DNA of 14,755 nucleotides from an uncultured Collinsella sp. (GCA_958429225.1 CAUAJB010000055.1:1-14755); one strand, 5' to 3'. Counted from the first letter of the stretch, positions 6,908-13,820 are shown. Numbers and translations are program-made. The notes: generated by a model not told the origin, from the letters alone.

Positions 6908-7034
6908 TCGCCCTTGTGGCGTTAGTGTCGGAAAAATAAGACGTTGCTTTTTGCCCCCCCTGCGGAAAGATTGGGGAACTAAGCCCTCGTCCCTCCCGGG
7001 TTGACCTACTCGAGGTCGTCGCCCTTGTGGCGTT
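6908..7034. repeat. Direct repeat pair TCGCCCTTGTGGCGTT
   Basis: The 16-mer occurs identically at 6908-6923 and 7019-7034, 111 bases apart. CTACTC lies shortly upstream of both copies (6900-6905 and 7007-7012 approximately). The first copy abuts the outer arm of the inverted repeat. It may be the trace of a duplicated intergenic element. Confidence 0.6.
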
Positions 7035-7060
7035 GGGGCTGAAAGGGTGGGGCGCGGGGG

Positions 7061-7684
7061 TTACTTGGTTGTTAGGGTTAGTAGGTCGTTGGGGGTTTTG
7101 AGGTTGTAGGTGGCGTTTGGGATGTCTTGGTGTGATCCCCATGCCGCTCTGGCAAAACTGACCCCTGCCGAAGTTGCGCATTGTTCGTCGTAGACGGTGT
7201 CGCCAACGTAGACGACGTTGCCAGGATTCGCGCCCGTACGCCGGAGATATTCGAGCATGGGAGCGGGTGCGGGTTTATGTTCGGTTGTGTCTTCGACAAG
7301 GATGATGTACTCAAAATACTTATCGAAGCCAAGGGGTGCAATTTCTTCTGCGTATTCGTCGCGCGCACGTGAGGAGACGATGCCAAGTTTGCAGCCGTTG
7401 TCGGAGAGTGTTGCGATAACTTCGTGCAAGCCGGGAAACACGCTGATGGTGCTTTTAAAGCTGGCGGCAACTTGGCACCAGCGATCCAGCGTTGCCTGTG
7501 AGTAGATCCCAAGTTTCTCAAGGGCGTTCTTGCCGGGTATGCCGAGGGCAAAATCAAGCTCGTGTCGGGGGAGCGTTTTGCTGGTCTCTTCTTGGACAAT
7601 CTGGACAAGCGATGACAGAACGCTTTCTTCTGTATCTGCCAATGTCCCATCAACGTCAAATACGATATGGTCAAAGTGCTTCAT
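7061..7684 (-). CDS. HAD-family phosphatase (phosphoglycolate-phosphatase-like)
   Basis: Soluble HAD-superfamily hydrolase of 207 residues with an alpha-helical cap of the C1 type. Motif I is FDVDGT, with nucleophile Asp10 and general acid Asp12. Motif II is GIVSSR with Ser104, motif III is Lys137 in EHKPAP, and motif IV is YVGDTVYDEQCA with Asp162 and Asp166. The arrangement matches Gph/PpaX/beta-phosphoglucomutase-like proteins, so the substrate is a small phosphate ester or pyrophosphate that cannot be fixed from sequence. The ATG at 7684 is preceded by GAGAGGAGC at suitable spacing. It starts 56 bases after the AraC-type gene on the same strand, so the two may be co-transcribed. Codon use looks richer in A and T than in the flanking genes. 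Confidence 0.88.
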   Translation of the reverse strand: MKHFDHIVFDVDGTLADTEESVLSSLVQIVQEETSKTLPRHELDFALGIPGKNALEKLGIYSQATLDRWCQVAASFKSTISVFPGLHEVIATLSDNGCKLGIVSSRARDEYAEEIAPLGFDKYFEYIILVEDTTEHKPAPAPMLEYLRRTGANPGNVVYVGDTVYDEQCATSAGVSFARAAWGSHQDIPNATYNLKTPNDLLTLTTK

Positions 7685-7740
7685 ATGATTGCTCCTCTCT
7701 GTTGTTTGCCTGCAAGTTTGATGCAGTGACAGAAGAAGGG

Positions 7741-8679
7741 CTAGCGGGATTTCTGCCTGGTGCTATCGAGATTCTGCCTCGCTGCTCGATAGCTCGAAGG
7801 AGTGCATCCCATTTGTTCTTTAAATACCTGGCCAAGATGGCTTGCTGTCGCAAAGCCGCATTGGCGCGCGACTGTCTGGACCGTTCGCGTGGTGTGTGCC
7901 AAAAGTTCGCAAGCACGGTTTACGCGGTATGCACGCAGATATGCCGCCGGGGTCGTTCCTGCGCAAGCTTCGATAATGCGGTAACACTCTCTTTCGCTTA
8001 CGCCGGCTGCAGATGCCATCTGGGGCACATCTATAGCGGCTGCATAGTTTGCGCGGATATAGTCCAGGATTGCCTTGAACTGTACGTCGCGGTTGGTCAT
8101 CCAAGAGGCGTTGTCGGAGGAAAAGAGCGGTTCGGCCTTGGCGTTAATCTGAATCCAGAGCTCTGACAAACTATTTCGAAGCGCCATCTCGTTCTGCGGC
8201 CGTTGAAGGTCGTGGCTAAAGGAGCTCTTCAGCAAATCAATAAAGGGCATATCGTCGGGATTGGTGGGCGACCATTTGAGCACATCGACGCCTCGACATT
8301 GAAGCAATGGGTTGATGTAGCGCTTTTGGAGACGTCCCGCGGGATCGCCGAGCATCGACGGCTGAAAGATATGCAGCATTTGAATGGCTGGCGCCGAATT
8401 GGGTGATTGCAGCGTGCTGTGCAAAACGCCGCCGTTGATAAAGCCGGCGGACCCTTCCTCAAAGCGTACGTGCTCATGAGCCGCGCGCGTTCGATAGTCA
8501 ATCGCTCCCTGCTCCATGTAGAAAAGCTCAACTTCGGAATGCCAGTGCCAGGGGACGGAATTGCCCGGATAGCGAGCGAATTCTGCGCGTTCGGCAATAT
8601 AGGGCCAGTCTTCGGCGGTCTCGGGAAACGCTTCTTCGCGTCCTCCGCGGTGCAATTCTATGTGATCCATGTTTCGCAT
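7741..8679 (-). CDS. AraC-family transcriptional regulator with cupin sensor
   Basis: A 312-residue activator-type protein. The N-terminal cupin sensor has the sugar-binding-like signature SVPWHWHSEVELFYMEQG at 41-58. The C-terminal AraC DNA-binding domain runs from about 200 to 302 and has two helix-turn-helix units: VPQMASAAGVSERECYRII near 219-237 and VQTVARQCGFATASHLGQVF near 268-287, followed by the usual CTPSSYR tail. Members of this family often respond to carbohydrates, but no ligand can be named. The ATG at 8679 has no clear ribosome site; TATACT ends about 7 bases before it, so the transcript may be leaderless or nearly so. A second in-frame ATG lies three codons on. It is upstream of the HAD phosphatase on the same strand. 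Confidence 0.88.
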   Translation of the reverse strand: MRNMDHIELHRGGREEAFPETAEDWPYIAERAEFARYPGNSVPWHWHSEVELFYMEQGAIDYRTRAAHEHVRFEEGSAGFINGGVLHSTLQSPNSAPAIQMLHIFQPSMLGDPAGRLQKRYINPLLQCRGVDVLKWSPTNPDDMPFIDLLKSSFSHDLQRPQNEMALRNSLSELWIQINAKAEPLFSSDNASWMTNRDVQFKAILDYIRANYAAAIDVPQMASAAGVSERECYRIIEACAGTTPAAYLRAYRVNRACELLAHTTRTVQTVARQCGFATASHLGQVFKEQMGCTPSSYRAARQNLDSTRQKSR

Positions 8680-8685
8680 GGCATC

Positions 8686-8692
8686 AGTATAA
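8686..8692 (-). promoter_or_regulatory. Candidate -10 element directly before the AraC-type gene
   Basis: On the minus strand TTATACT (about 8686-8692) stands about 7 bases before the ATG at 8679. Transcription from it would begin at or very near the start codon, consistent with the lack of a ribosome site. No matching -35 is convincing. Confidence 0.35.
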
Positions 8693-8704
8693 AGCGCGAT
8701 GGGC

Positions 8705-8914
8705 TTAGATTGCTCTTGCCTGTTCGGGGAACGCCTTGTCTAGGGATGCTTGGAGCCTTTCGAACGATGCTCGCAAGTTGTGGCTCTGGTCGGTTGAGCG
8801 TTTGGCTTTTGTGGTGGGGGAGTCGAGGAGGCCGTTTCTCTGTGTCGGGGGGAAGGAGAAAAGGTTTGCATGATTTAGGGATGGCTGCTGTGCTGCGCCG
8901 TTGGAAGAATGCAT
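8705..8914 (-). CDS. Possible small protein of 69 residues, unknown
   Basis: Unrecognised. The frame opens with ATG at 8914, preceded on the minus strand by GAGGAGG with 10 bases of spacing, a strong ribosome site, and ends in TAA at 8705. The product is hydrophilic, Ser/Asn/Gln-rich in its first half, with a possible short amphipathic helix ASFERLQASLDKAFPEQ near the C-terminus. It has no membrane segment or signal peptide. It lies just upstream of the AraC-type gene in the same direction, 25 bases away, so could be a leader ORF. It may instead be a chance frame or a degraded gene end. Confidence is low. Confidence 0.3.
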   Translation of the reverse strand: MHSSNGAAQQPSLNHANLFSFPPTQRNGLLDSPTTKAKRSTDQSHNLRASFERLQASLDKAFPEQARAI

Positions 8915-8949
8915 GCTTATGCGGCCTCCTCGATGTCCACCAAAAGATT

Positions 8950-8981
8950 GCGCACGGGGTGTGCTGCTAGGTCCCGTGCGC
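8950..8981. other. GC-rich stem-loop
   Basis: GCGCACGGG pairs perfectly with CCCGTGCGC across a 14-base loop. On the minus strand AATCTTTTGG follows. It could be a weak terminator for the minus-strand NUDIX-Vsr gene upstream or a leader hairpin before the small ORF. Confidence 0.45.
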
Positions 8982-9168
8982 TGGCAGTATTATGCCGCGG
9001 TTGCTGCAAAGAAGCGCTAAAGAAAGGCTTAATGAGGTTTGACGTTGCGATGAAACCGCAGGTAAAAGCTATCGAGTAACACTCTTGAAAGGTTTTGAGC
9101 TTAAGGGCTTTCTAAGGTTTATGGCGCGGATGTGGCTCGCCTGTGCGGGGCGTGTGGATGGCTCGTTC

Positions 9169-10158
9169 CTAGCGCTGCGGCTCTGTGGCGCGCACCTGCT
9201 CGATGACCTTTTCCATCGTGGCGTCGATGCGGTCTTTTTTGAGCTCGCATTCCCAGATGGTTATGGGTGTCCAGCCCATTTGAGTGAGTGCTGTCACAGC
9301 AGCACGGTCGCGCTCGACGTTGCGACGGAACTTTGCCTCCCAAAACTCAACGTTGCGCTTGGGCTGGCTCGGATTGCACTTGGGGCAGCGGTGCCAAAAG
9401 CAGCCGTTGACGAAGATGGCGATCTTGCGCCCGGGAAAGGCGATGTCGGGCTTTCCGGGCACCTTCCATTCCAGACGGTATCCCGTAAGGCCCGCGGCCC
9501 GTAGGCGCTGGCGAACGAGCAGCTCGGGTTTGGTGTTCGCACGCTTGTTGCCCTTCATGGATTTTTTGATGGCGGCGCGACGGCGCACGAGCTCACGCTC
9601 GTCGGCGGAGAGGTCCGAGGTGTCGATGCCGTCCAGCAGGCCGGGCTTGGGGCGCTTTTTGCTGCGGCGCTTAGGTGCGCGCTTGGGCTTGGCGACGGGG
9701 CGTTCGGTCGTGGCGGCCTCGGCATCTTTGGCAGTGCTGTTGACCTTAAGCCGATCTTCCTTCAACTCAATCAGGGCATCAATGAGCCCCTTGTCGGCGG
9801 GCATCCACTCAACGGTGGCAAGCGAGGTGCGCGGAATCCAACGGATATCGAGCTGACGGTCGTGCTTCTGGGGTTCATCGGATTCATCGGCGAGCGAGCA
9901 GTAGTAGCATTCCATGGAGAGATGAAAATCGGGGTAGTCATACTCAACGGTATAGAAATCGCGCAGGTTGGTGACTTTTACCTGCAGCTCTTCCATGAGC
10001 TCGCGGCGTACGGCGTCTTCGGGCGTCTCGCCGCGCATGAGCTTGCCACCTGGGAACTCCCAAAGTCCCTGCATGTCGCCATAGCCGCGCTGTACGGCCA
10101 GTAGCTCGTCGGATCCTTCCTTGCGAATGATCCCAGCGGCAACATGAACAGTCTTCAA
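9169..10158 (-). CDS. NUDIX hydrolase fused to Vsr-type mismatch endonuclease
   Basis: A 329-residue two-domain protein. Residues 1-135 form a MutT-like NUDIX hydrolase with the box GGKLMRGETPEDAVRRELME (37-56) continuing into ELQV; the family cleaves oxidised or other nucleoside diphosphate derivatives. A charged linker (about 136-190) is Lys/Arg-rich, for example KPKRAPKRRSKKRPKP. Residues 198-320 match very-short-patch-repair endonuclease: SMKGNKRANTKPELLVR, VPGKPDIAFPG with likely catalytic Asp238, IFVNGCFWHRCPKC with zinc-type Cys253, His256, Cys258 and Cys261, FRRNVERDR, and WTPITIWEC with Cys304. Vsr nicks at T:G mismatches arising from 5-methylcytosine. TTG at 10158 is chosen because the MutT-like start MKTVHVAAGIIR begins there and AGAGGA lies just upstream. 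The frame runs on to 10743, but that part is antisense to the ABC gene. No cytosine methylase is in the window. Confidence 0.88.
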   Translation of the reverse strand: MKTVHVAAGIIRKEGSDELLAVQRGYGDMQGLWEFPGGKLMRGETPEDAVRRELMEELQVKVTNLRDFYTVEYDYPDFHLSMECYYCSLADESDEPQKHDRQLDIRWIPRTSLATVEWMPADKGLIDALIELKEDRLKVNSTAKDAEAATTERPVAKPKRAPKRRSKKRPKPGLLDGIDTSDLSADERELVRRRAAIKKSMKGNKRANTKPELLVRQRLRAAGLTGYRLEWKVPGKPDIAFPGRKIAIFVNGCFWHRCPKCNPSQPKRNVEFWEAKFRRNVERDRAAVTALTQMGWTPITIWECELKKDRIDATMEKVIEQVRATEPQR

Positions 10159-10306
10159 CAGGAGTCCTCTCTCAACATCAACACGTGACAGGCTAACTAC
10201 CCGCACCTTACACAACGGTAAGGCAAGCGTAAGCCATATCGATGGTAGCCGACTCGGCTTCTTGCGACTATAGATGCCGTAGACTAATCGCAAGAAAGGA
10301 CTCGGT
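10159..10306. promoter_or_regulatory. Divergent NUDIX-Vsr/ABC control region
   Basis: 148 bases separating divergent genes. CCTTAC (10206-10211) and GTAAGG (10218-10223) form a 6-6-6 inverted repeat that could be a regulator site or a small hairpin. Promoter hexamers are not clear in either direction. AAAGGA, 9 bases before the ATG at 10307, is the ABC ribosome site. Confidence 0.35.
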
Positions 10307-11092
10307 ATGCAAACCACGCACATGGCGACCCCGGTATTGGAGGTCGCGCATCTCGAAAAGGTATATGGAGCGCTGGGCAACGTGACCCGTGCGCTCAACG
10401 ACGTCAGCTTTACCGTCAACCGCGGTGAATTCGTTGGCATCATGGGCGCTTCGGGCTCGGGCAAGTCGACGTTGCTCAACTGCGTGTCGACCATCGATAG
10501 CGCCACGAGCGGCACCATCCGCATCAACGGCCAGGACGTAACACGCATGAAGCAGGCTAAGCTTTCGCAGTTCCGCCGCGAGGAGCTCGGCTTTATCTTC
10601 CAGGATTCCAACCTGCTCGATACACTCACGGCACGCGAGAACATCGCCCTGCCGCTCACCATCGCCCGCACAAACTCGGCAGAGATCTCGACCCGCGTGC
10701 AGGATGTGGCAGCGCGCCTGTCCATCAGCCAGGTGCTCGACAAGTATCCCTACCAGATGTCCGGCGGCCAGCAGCAGCGCGTTGCCGCGGCTCGCGCGCT
10801 CGTCACCGACCCCACCATGATCATGGCCGACGAGCCCACCGGCGCCCTCGATTCCAAGAGCGCCCGTTTGCTGCTCGAGAGCCTGGAGGCTCTTAATCGC
10901 CGTCTACGCGCCACCGTGCTCATGGTCACGCACGACAGCTTTGCCGCCAGCTACACGAGCCGTGTGCTGTTTATTCGCGACGGCAAGATCTTCACCGAGC
11001 TGCGCCGCGGCGACACCGACCGCCGAGAGTTTTTCGACCGCATTATGGAGGTCGTTGCCATGATGGGCGGTGAGGGCTCCGATGCTCTGTAA
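10307..11092 (+). CDS. ABC transporter ATP-binding protein, BceA/MacB type
   Basis: Cytoplasmic ATPase that powers the adjoining FtsX-type permease. It has 261 residues. Walker A is GASGSGKST (47-55), the Q-loop is Gln99 in FIFQDSNLL, the signature is MSGGQQQR (151-158), Walker B is MIMADEPTGALD with catalytic Glu176, and the H-loop is His209 in MVTHD. The FQDSNLLDTLTARENIALPL stretch is characteristic of the lipoprotein/peptide exporter group (LolD, MacB, BceA). The ATG at 10307 has AAAGGA upstream; an ATG five codons on is possible. Its last 11 bases overlap the permease start, implying translational coupling. BceAB systems typically sense and release cell-wall-active peptides such as bacitracin, but no BceRS two-component pair is in the window, so the substrate is unproven. 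Confidence 0.93.
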   Translation: MQTTHMATPVLEVAHLEKVYGALGNVTRALNDVSFTVNRGEFVGIMGASGSGKSTLLNCVSTIDSATSGTIRINGQDVTRMKQAKLSQFRREELGFIFQDSNLLDTLTARENIALPLTIARTNSAEISTRVQDVAARLSISQVLDKYPYQMSGGQQQRVAAARALVTDPTMIMADEPTGALDSKSARLLLESLEALNRRLRATVLMVTHDSFAASYTSRVLFIRDGKIFTELRRGDTDRREFFDRIMEVVAMMGGEGSDAL

Positions 11093-13319
11093 ACTCGCTT
11101 GGGGCAACGTCCGCCGCGCCGGCCGCGACTACCTCGTCTACCTTTTGACGCTCACCCTGGGCGTCACGGTCTTCTATGCTTTTAACACCATCTCGATGCA
11201 GGTCGACATCGCCGGAATCGATGAAGAGGGCTTGGCGCAGGTTATGGGCAGCATGCTCGGCGACCTGACGTACTTTTTGGCCGGTGTCATGGCCTTTTTG
11301 ATGGTGTACGCCAATAACTTCATCATGAAACGCCGCAAGAAGGAGTTTGGCCTGTACCAGGTGCTCGGCATGGGGCGCGGGCGCGTCGCCACGATCATGG
11401 CGCTCGAGACCGTGATAGTATCGGTCGTGGCCTTTGTCGCCGGCATTGTGCTGGGTGTGGGACTCTCCCAGCTCATGACGTTCTTTACGGCCTCGCTCTT
11501 TAAGACACAAATCGCCAATTTCCACTTCTTTTTCTCGGTGCATGCGTTCAACCTGACCCTTGCCTGCATGCTCGTAATGTTTGTGCTCACGCTACTGCTG
11601 AACCTTCGCGCCGTGCGTCGTACCAAACTCATCGAGCTTATGGGTGCCGAGCGTCGCAACGAGAGCATCAAGACACGCAACCCCTGGATCGCGATTGCCA
11701 TCTTTGCCGTGGGTGCGGTGCTTGTGGGCGTGGCCTATTACCGTCTGCTACGTGATGGGTTCCCGCTAACCGCGACGGACAGCAAGCTGCAAGAGGCCAT
11801 GAACCAGTTTGGTATTACGACCGCTATGGTTACCGTGGGCACCTTTGCCCTGTTCTGGGGACTCTCGGGCATGCTCATCAAGCTGCTGCAGAGCCTGCGC
11901 GGCGTGTATTGGCGCGGCCTCAACATGTTTACCGTGCGCCAGCTTGCGGCCAAGGTCAACACGGTGTGCTTTTCGATGGGCGTCATCGCGATGATTCTGT
12001 TCCTCGCCATTACCTCGGTGACGTGCGGTATGTCGATCGCCAACGTGATGAACGATAACCTGGAGCGCTATAACCCTGTTGACGTGTCTCAGACGTATGT
12101 CTATTACACGCCCGATACGCTCGACTACTACAAAGAGTATGTCAATCCGTCTGAGGCCGATCGCATGGTGCTGGCCGATGCAACGGTCGATTTGTACGCT
12201 GCATGGCATGGCGATCGTATCGATCCCGATAACGTTGCAGACGGTATTAAGGGCAAGTCGGCGGACAACAACGACGAGACCGGCAAGAAGGTCAATATCG
12301 CCGATGTTGCCGGTGAGCACGTGCAGATCGATTTGTATCTGAGTTACCCGCTCGGCGGCTCGGATCCTTCGGTGACTCCAAGTGAAATGTGCAAGACCAT
12401 GGGCGAAAAGCTTCCCAAGGCGCTCGGGGGTAGCAATGCCGATGCGATGGGTCTGTTTGTGACGCCGGCGAGCCAGTACAACAAACTGCGCCAGATGATG
12501 GGCGAGGAGCCGGTGAGCATTGGCCGCGACCAGTATCTGCTCACGTGTGATATGGGCGGCGAGCTGGTCGACCTGTACACCAAGTATATGGCTGGCGGCC
12601 ATGCCCTTACCTTGGGCGGGCATACGCTCAAGCCCGCAACCGATAAGTCGGACGAAGATACGGCGGCTATCGCCAACTCGGCGATGGGCAGTAATCCGGG
12701 TACCGTCGTCGTTGCCGACGAGCTGTTGTCCCAACTTAATCTGCAGCCGTATTCCAGTAGCCTGCTCGTTAACTACAAACAGGGGATGGATACGACCGAG
12801 GCAGACGAGAGCATTAAATACACTATGCTCGACAATCTGCTCGTTGACGGCAAGGAGCCGGGGTCGTGGGGAACCTTCATCACACGCTCCGAGATGTACA
12901 CGCAGGCAGCGCAAATGAACGGTCTTATTAGCTACCTAGCCATCTACATCGGCTTTGTATTGGTCGTTGCATGCGCGGCGATTCTGTCGATCCAGCAGCT
13001 CTCCAATGTGGCCGACGGCAGCCGCAGCTATCGTGTGCTGGCACAGATCGGCTGCGACGATCGCCAGATTCGCCATTCGGTGATGGCGCAGCAAGCGGTA
13101 TTCTTCCTGTTCCCGCTGGCAGTGGGCCTGGCACACTCCTTTGTGGCACTTAAGGTGATCATCGAGCTGGTGAGCACGTTCGGAGATATGAGCATCGGCG
13201 GCACCGTGGGCCTCACCTGTGCAATCTTCCTGGCAGCCTACGGCGGCTACTTCCTGGTGACCTACCTCATGAGCGCCGGCATGGTGCAAGCTGCCATCGC
13301 CACCCGCTACAGCGAATAA
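11082..13319 (+). CDS. FtsX-family ABC permease, BceB type
   Basis: Integral membrane partner of the preceding ATPase, 745 residues. Ten likely membrane segments are visible: about 17-37, 60-80, 105-133, 155-175, 203-222, 245-268, 296-320, then 612-637, 669-695 and 706-731. Between segments 7 and 8 lies a large hydrophilic extracytoplasmic domain, about residues 325-610, in the place where BceB proteins carry their peptide-sensing domain. At about 285 residues it appears longer than the roughly 200 I recall for Bacillus BceB. FtsX-like blocks are seen near 80-130 (KKEFGLYQVLGMGRGRV) and near the C-terminus. The ATG at 11082 is preferred: GAGGG lies just upstream and it overlaps the ATPase stop by 11 bases. 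A GTG at 11070 is possible. A strong terminator follows. Confidence 0.92.
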   Translation: MLCKLAWGNVRRAGRDYLVYLLTLTLGVTVFYAFNTISMQVDIAGIDEEGLAQVMGSMLGDLTYFLAGVMAFLMVYANNFIMKRRKKEFGLYQVLGMGRGRVATIMALETVIVSVVAFVAGIVLGVGLSQLMTFFTASLFKTQIANFHFFFSVHAFNLTLACMLVMFVLTLLLNLRAVRRTKLIELMGAERRNESIKTRNPWIAIAIFAVGAVLVGVAYYRLLRDGFPLTATDSKLQEAMNQFGITTAMVTVGTFALFWGLSGMLIKLLQSLRGVYWRGLNMFTVRQLAAKVNTVCFSMGVIAMILFLAITSVTCGMSIANVMNDNLERYNPVDVSQTYVYYTPDTLDYYKEYVNPSEADRMVLADATVDLYAAWHGDRIDPDNVADGIKGKSADNNDETGKKVNIADVAGEHVQIDLYLSYPLGGSDPSVTPSEMCKTMGEKLPKALGGSNADAMGLFVTPASQYNKLRQMMGEEPVSIGRDQYLLTCDMGGELVDLYTKYMAGGHALTLGGHTLKPATDKSDEDTAAIANSAMGSNPGTVVVADELLSQLNLQPYSSSLLVNYKQGMDTTEADESIKYTMLDNLLVDGKEPGSWGTFITRSEMYTQAAQMNGLISYLAIYIGFVLVVACAAILSIQQLSNVADGSRSYRVLAQIGCDDRQIRHSVMAQQAVFFLFPLAVGLAHSFVALKVIIELVSTFGDMSIGGTVGLTCAIFLAAYGGYFLVTYLMSAGMVQAAIATRYSE

Positions 13320-13356
13320 CAAGCCGGTAAAACCGTCGCAAAATCAGAGGCGTATG

Positions 13357-13397
13357 ACCGCCGCGAAGGGACCAGGGGCCCTTCGCGGCGGTTTTTG
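13357..13397 (+). terminator. Rho-independent terminator of the ABC operon
   Basis: ACCGCCGCGAAGGG (13357-13370) pairs perfectly with CCCTTCGCGGCGGT (13379-13392) over an 8-base loop, followed by TTTTT. It ends the ABC transporter operon. Confidence 0.92.
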
Positions 13398-13419
13398 CCT
13401 ATCTGGTGCGTCTCGGATG

Positions 13420-13540
13420 CAAGTGAGTAGACTTTTTTGAACTTGCCGAGCACATCGCGACAAACGATCGATAAAACCGCAGGTCAGGGCTGTGGCGTTT
13501 TAGGGAGTGCTTGGTCTCCTGCAAAAAGCCTACTCACTTG
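13420..13540. repeat. Inverted-repeat element with 19-20 base arms
   Basis: The left arm at 13420-13439 (CAAGTGAGTAGACTTTTTTG) and the right arm at 13522-13540 (CAAAAAGCCTACTCACTTG) are near-perfect reverse complements, with an 11-base perfect outer part (CAAGTGAGTAG). They enclose about 82 bases with no ORF. It could be a small mobile element, a structured RNA or a double terminator. Confidence 0.65.
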
Positions 13541-13556
13541 GTTTTTCTGCTAGAAG

Positions 13557-13592
13557 ACCGCCGCGAGGAAAAAACAGCTCTCTCGTGGCGGT
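13557..13592. other. Second hairpin resembling the ABC terminator
   Basis: ACCGCCGCGAG (13557-13567) pairs with CTCGTGGCGGT (13582-13592) with one G-T pair. The stem sequence closely resembles the terminator at 13357-13392, suggesting duplication or shared ancestry. Only TTTGG follows, so termination would be weak. Confidence 0.55.
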
Positions 13593-13613
13593 TTGGACGT
13601 TTGCCCAGATAAA

Positions 13614-13649
13614 ACCTGCCAAAATAAACCTGTCCCTTTTTTGGCAGGT
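13614..13649 (-). other. Hairpin with GGGACAGG loop, second copy
   Basis: ACCTGCCAAAA (13614-13624) pairs perfectly with TTTTGGCAGGT (13639-13649). On the minus strand the loop reads AAGGGACAGGTTTA. It shares AAGGGGACAGG-like sequence and layout (GC-rich stem base, A/T-rich stem top, GGGACAGG loop) with the fprA terminator at 4687-4725, although the stem sequences differ. A short T-run follows on the minus strand. Confidence 0.6.
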
Positions 13650-13820
13650 GGTTTCAGCTGAACGGCGGGCCGTGCGGCTCGGGTGTGCGGGCTCGCAATC
13701 TGGGGAAACCAAACGGATTGGGGGCTTGTATGATCGATTCGAAGGGAAACGTGCGACCCGAGGGCATGTTTAACAGGGTGCGCCTGGCCTCCGAAGCCCA
13801 GCTCGCATACGATACGCGAG

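Larger units (their letters stand above)
6726..7060. other. Non-coding stretch between aldolase and HAD genes
   Basis: 335 bases without a credible gene. The left half is the nested inverted repeat at 6750-6900. The right half has two copies of TCGCCCTTGTGGCGTT (6908-6923 and 7019-7034), each preceded within 12 bases by TACTC, and a C-rich tract near 6954-6962. A 93-residue minus-strand frame across the right half is low complexity and lies over these repeats, so I do not call it. Confidence 0.6.
8680..9168. other. Mostly non-coding stretch between AraC and NUDIX-Vsr genes
   Basis: 489 bases. It holds the possible small minus-strand ORF at 8705-8914 and a 9-bp stem-loop, GCGCACGGG (8950-8958) with CCCGTGCGC (8973-8981). 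It also holds a 15-mer at 9049-9063 that matches 13470-13484 at 14 positions. I see no convincing RNA gene, and the plus-strand frames here do not look like protein. Confidence 0.5.

Noticed and set aside
6900..7181. 93-residue minus-strand frame
   Set aside because: Low-complexity Pro/Thr/Asn-rich, lies on the 16-mer repeats and overlaps the HAD gene end; no supporting start signal.
10159..10743. Upstream in-frame extension of the NUDIX-Vsr gene
   Set aside because: It runs antisense through the ABC ATPase and lacks conserved sequence; the NUDIX start with a ribosome site is at 10158.
11766..12914. 382-residue minus-strand frame inside the permease
   Set aside because: Antisense shadow; His/Arg-rich with no domain, opposite the clear extracytoplasmic domain of the permease.
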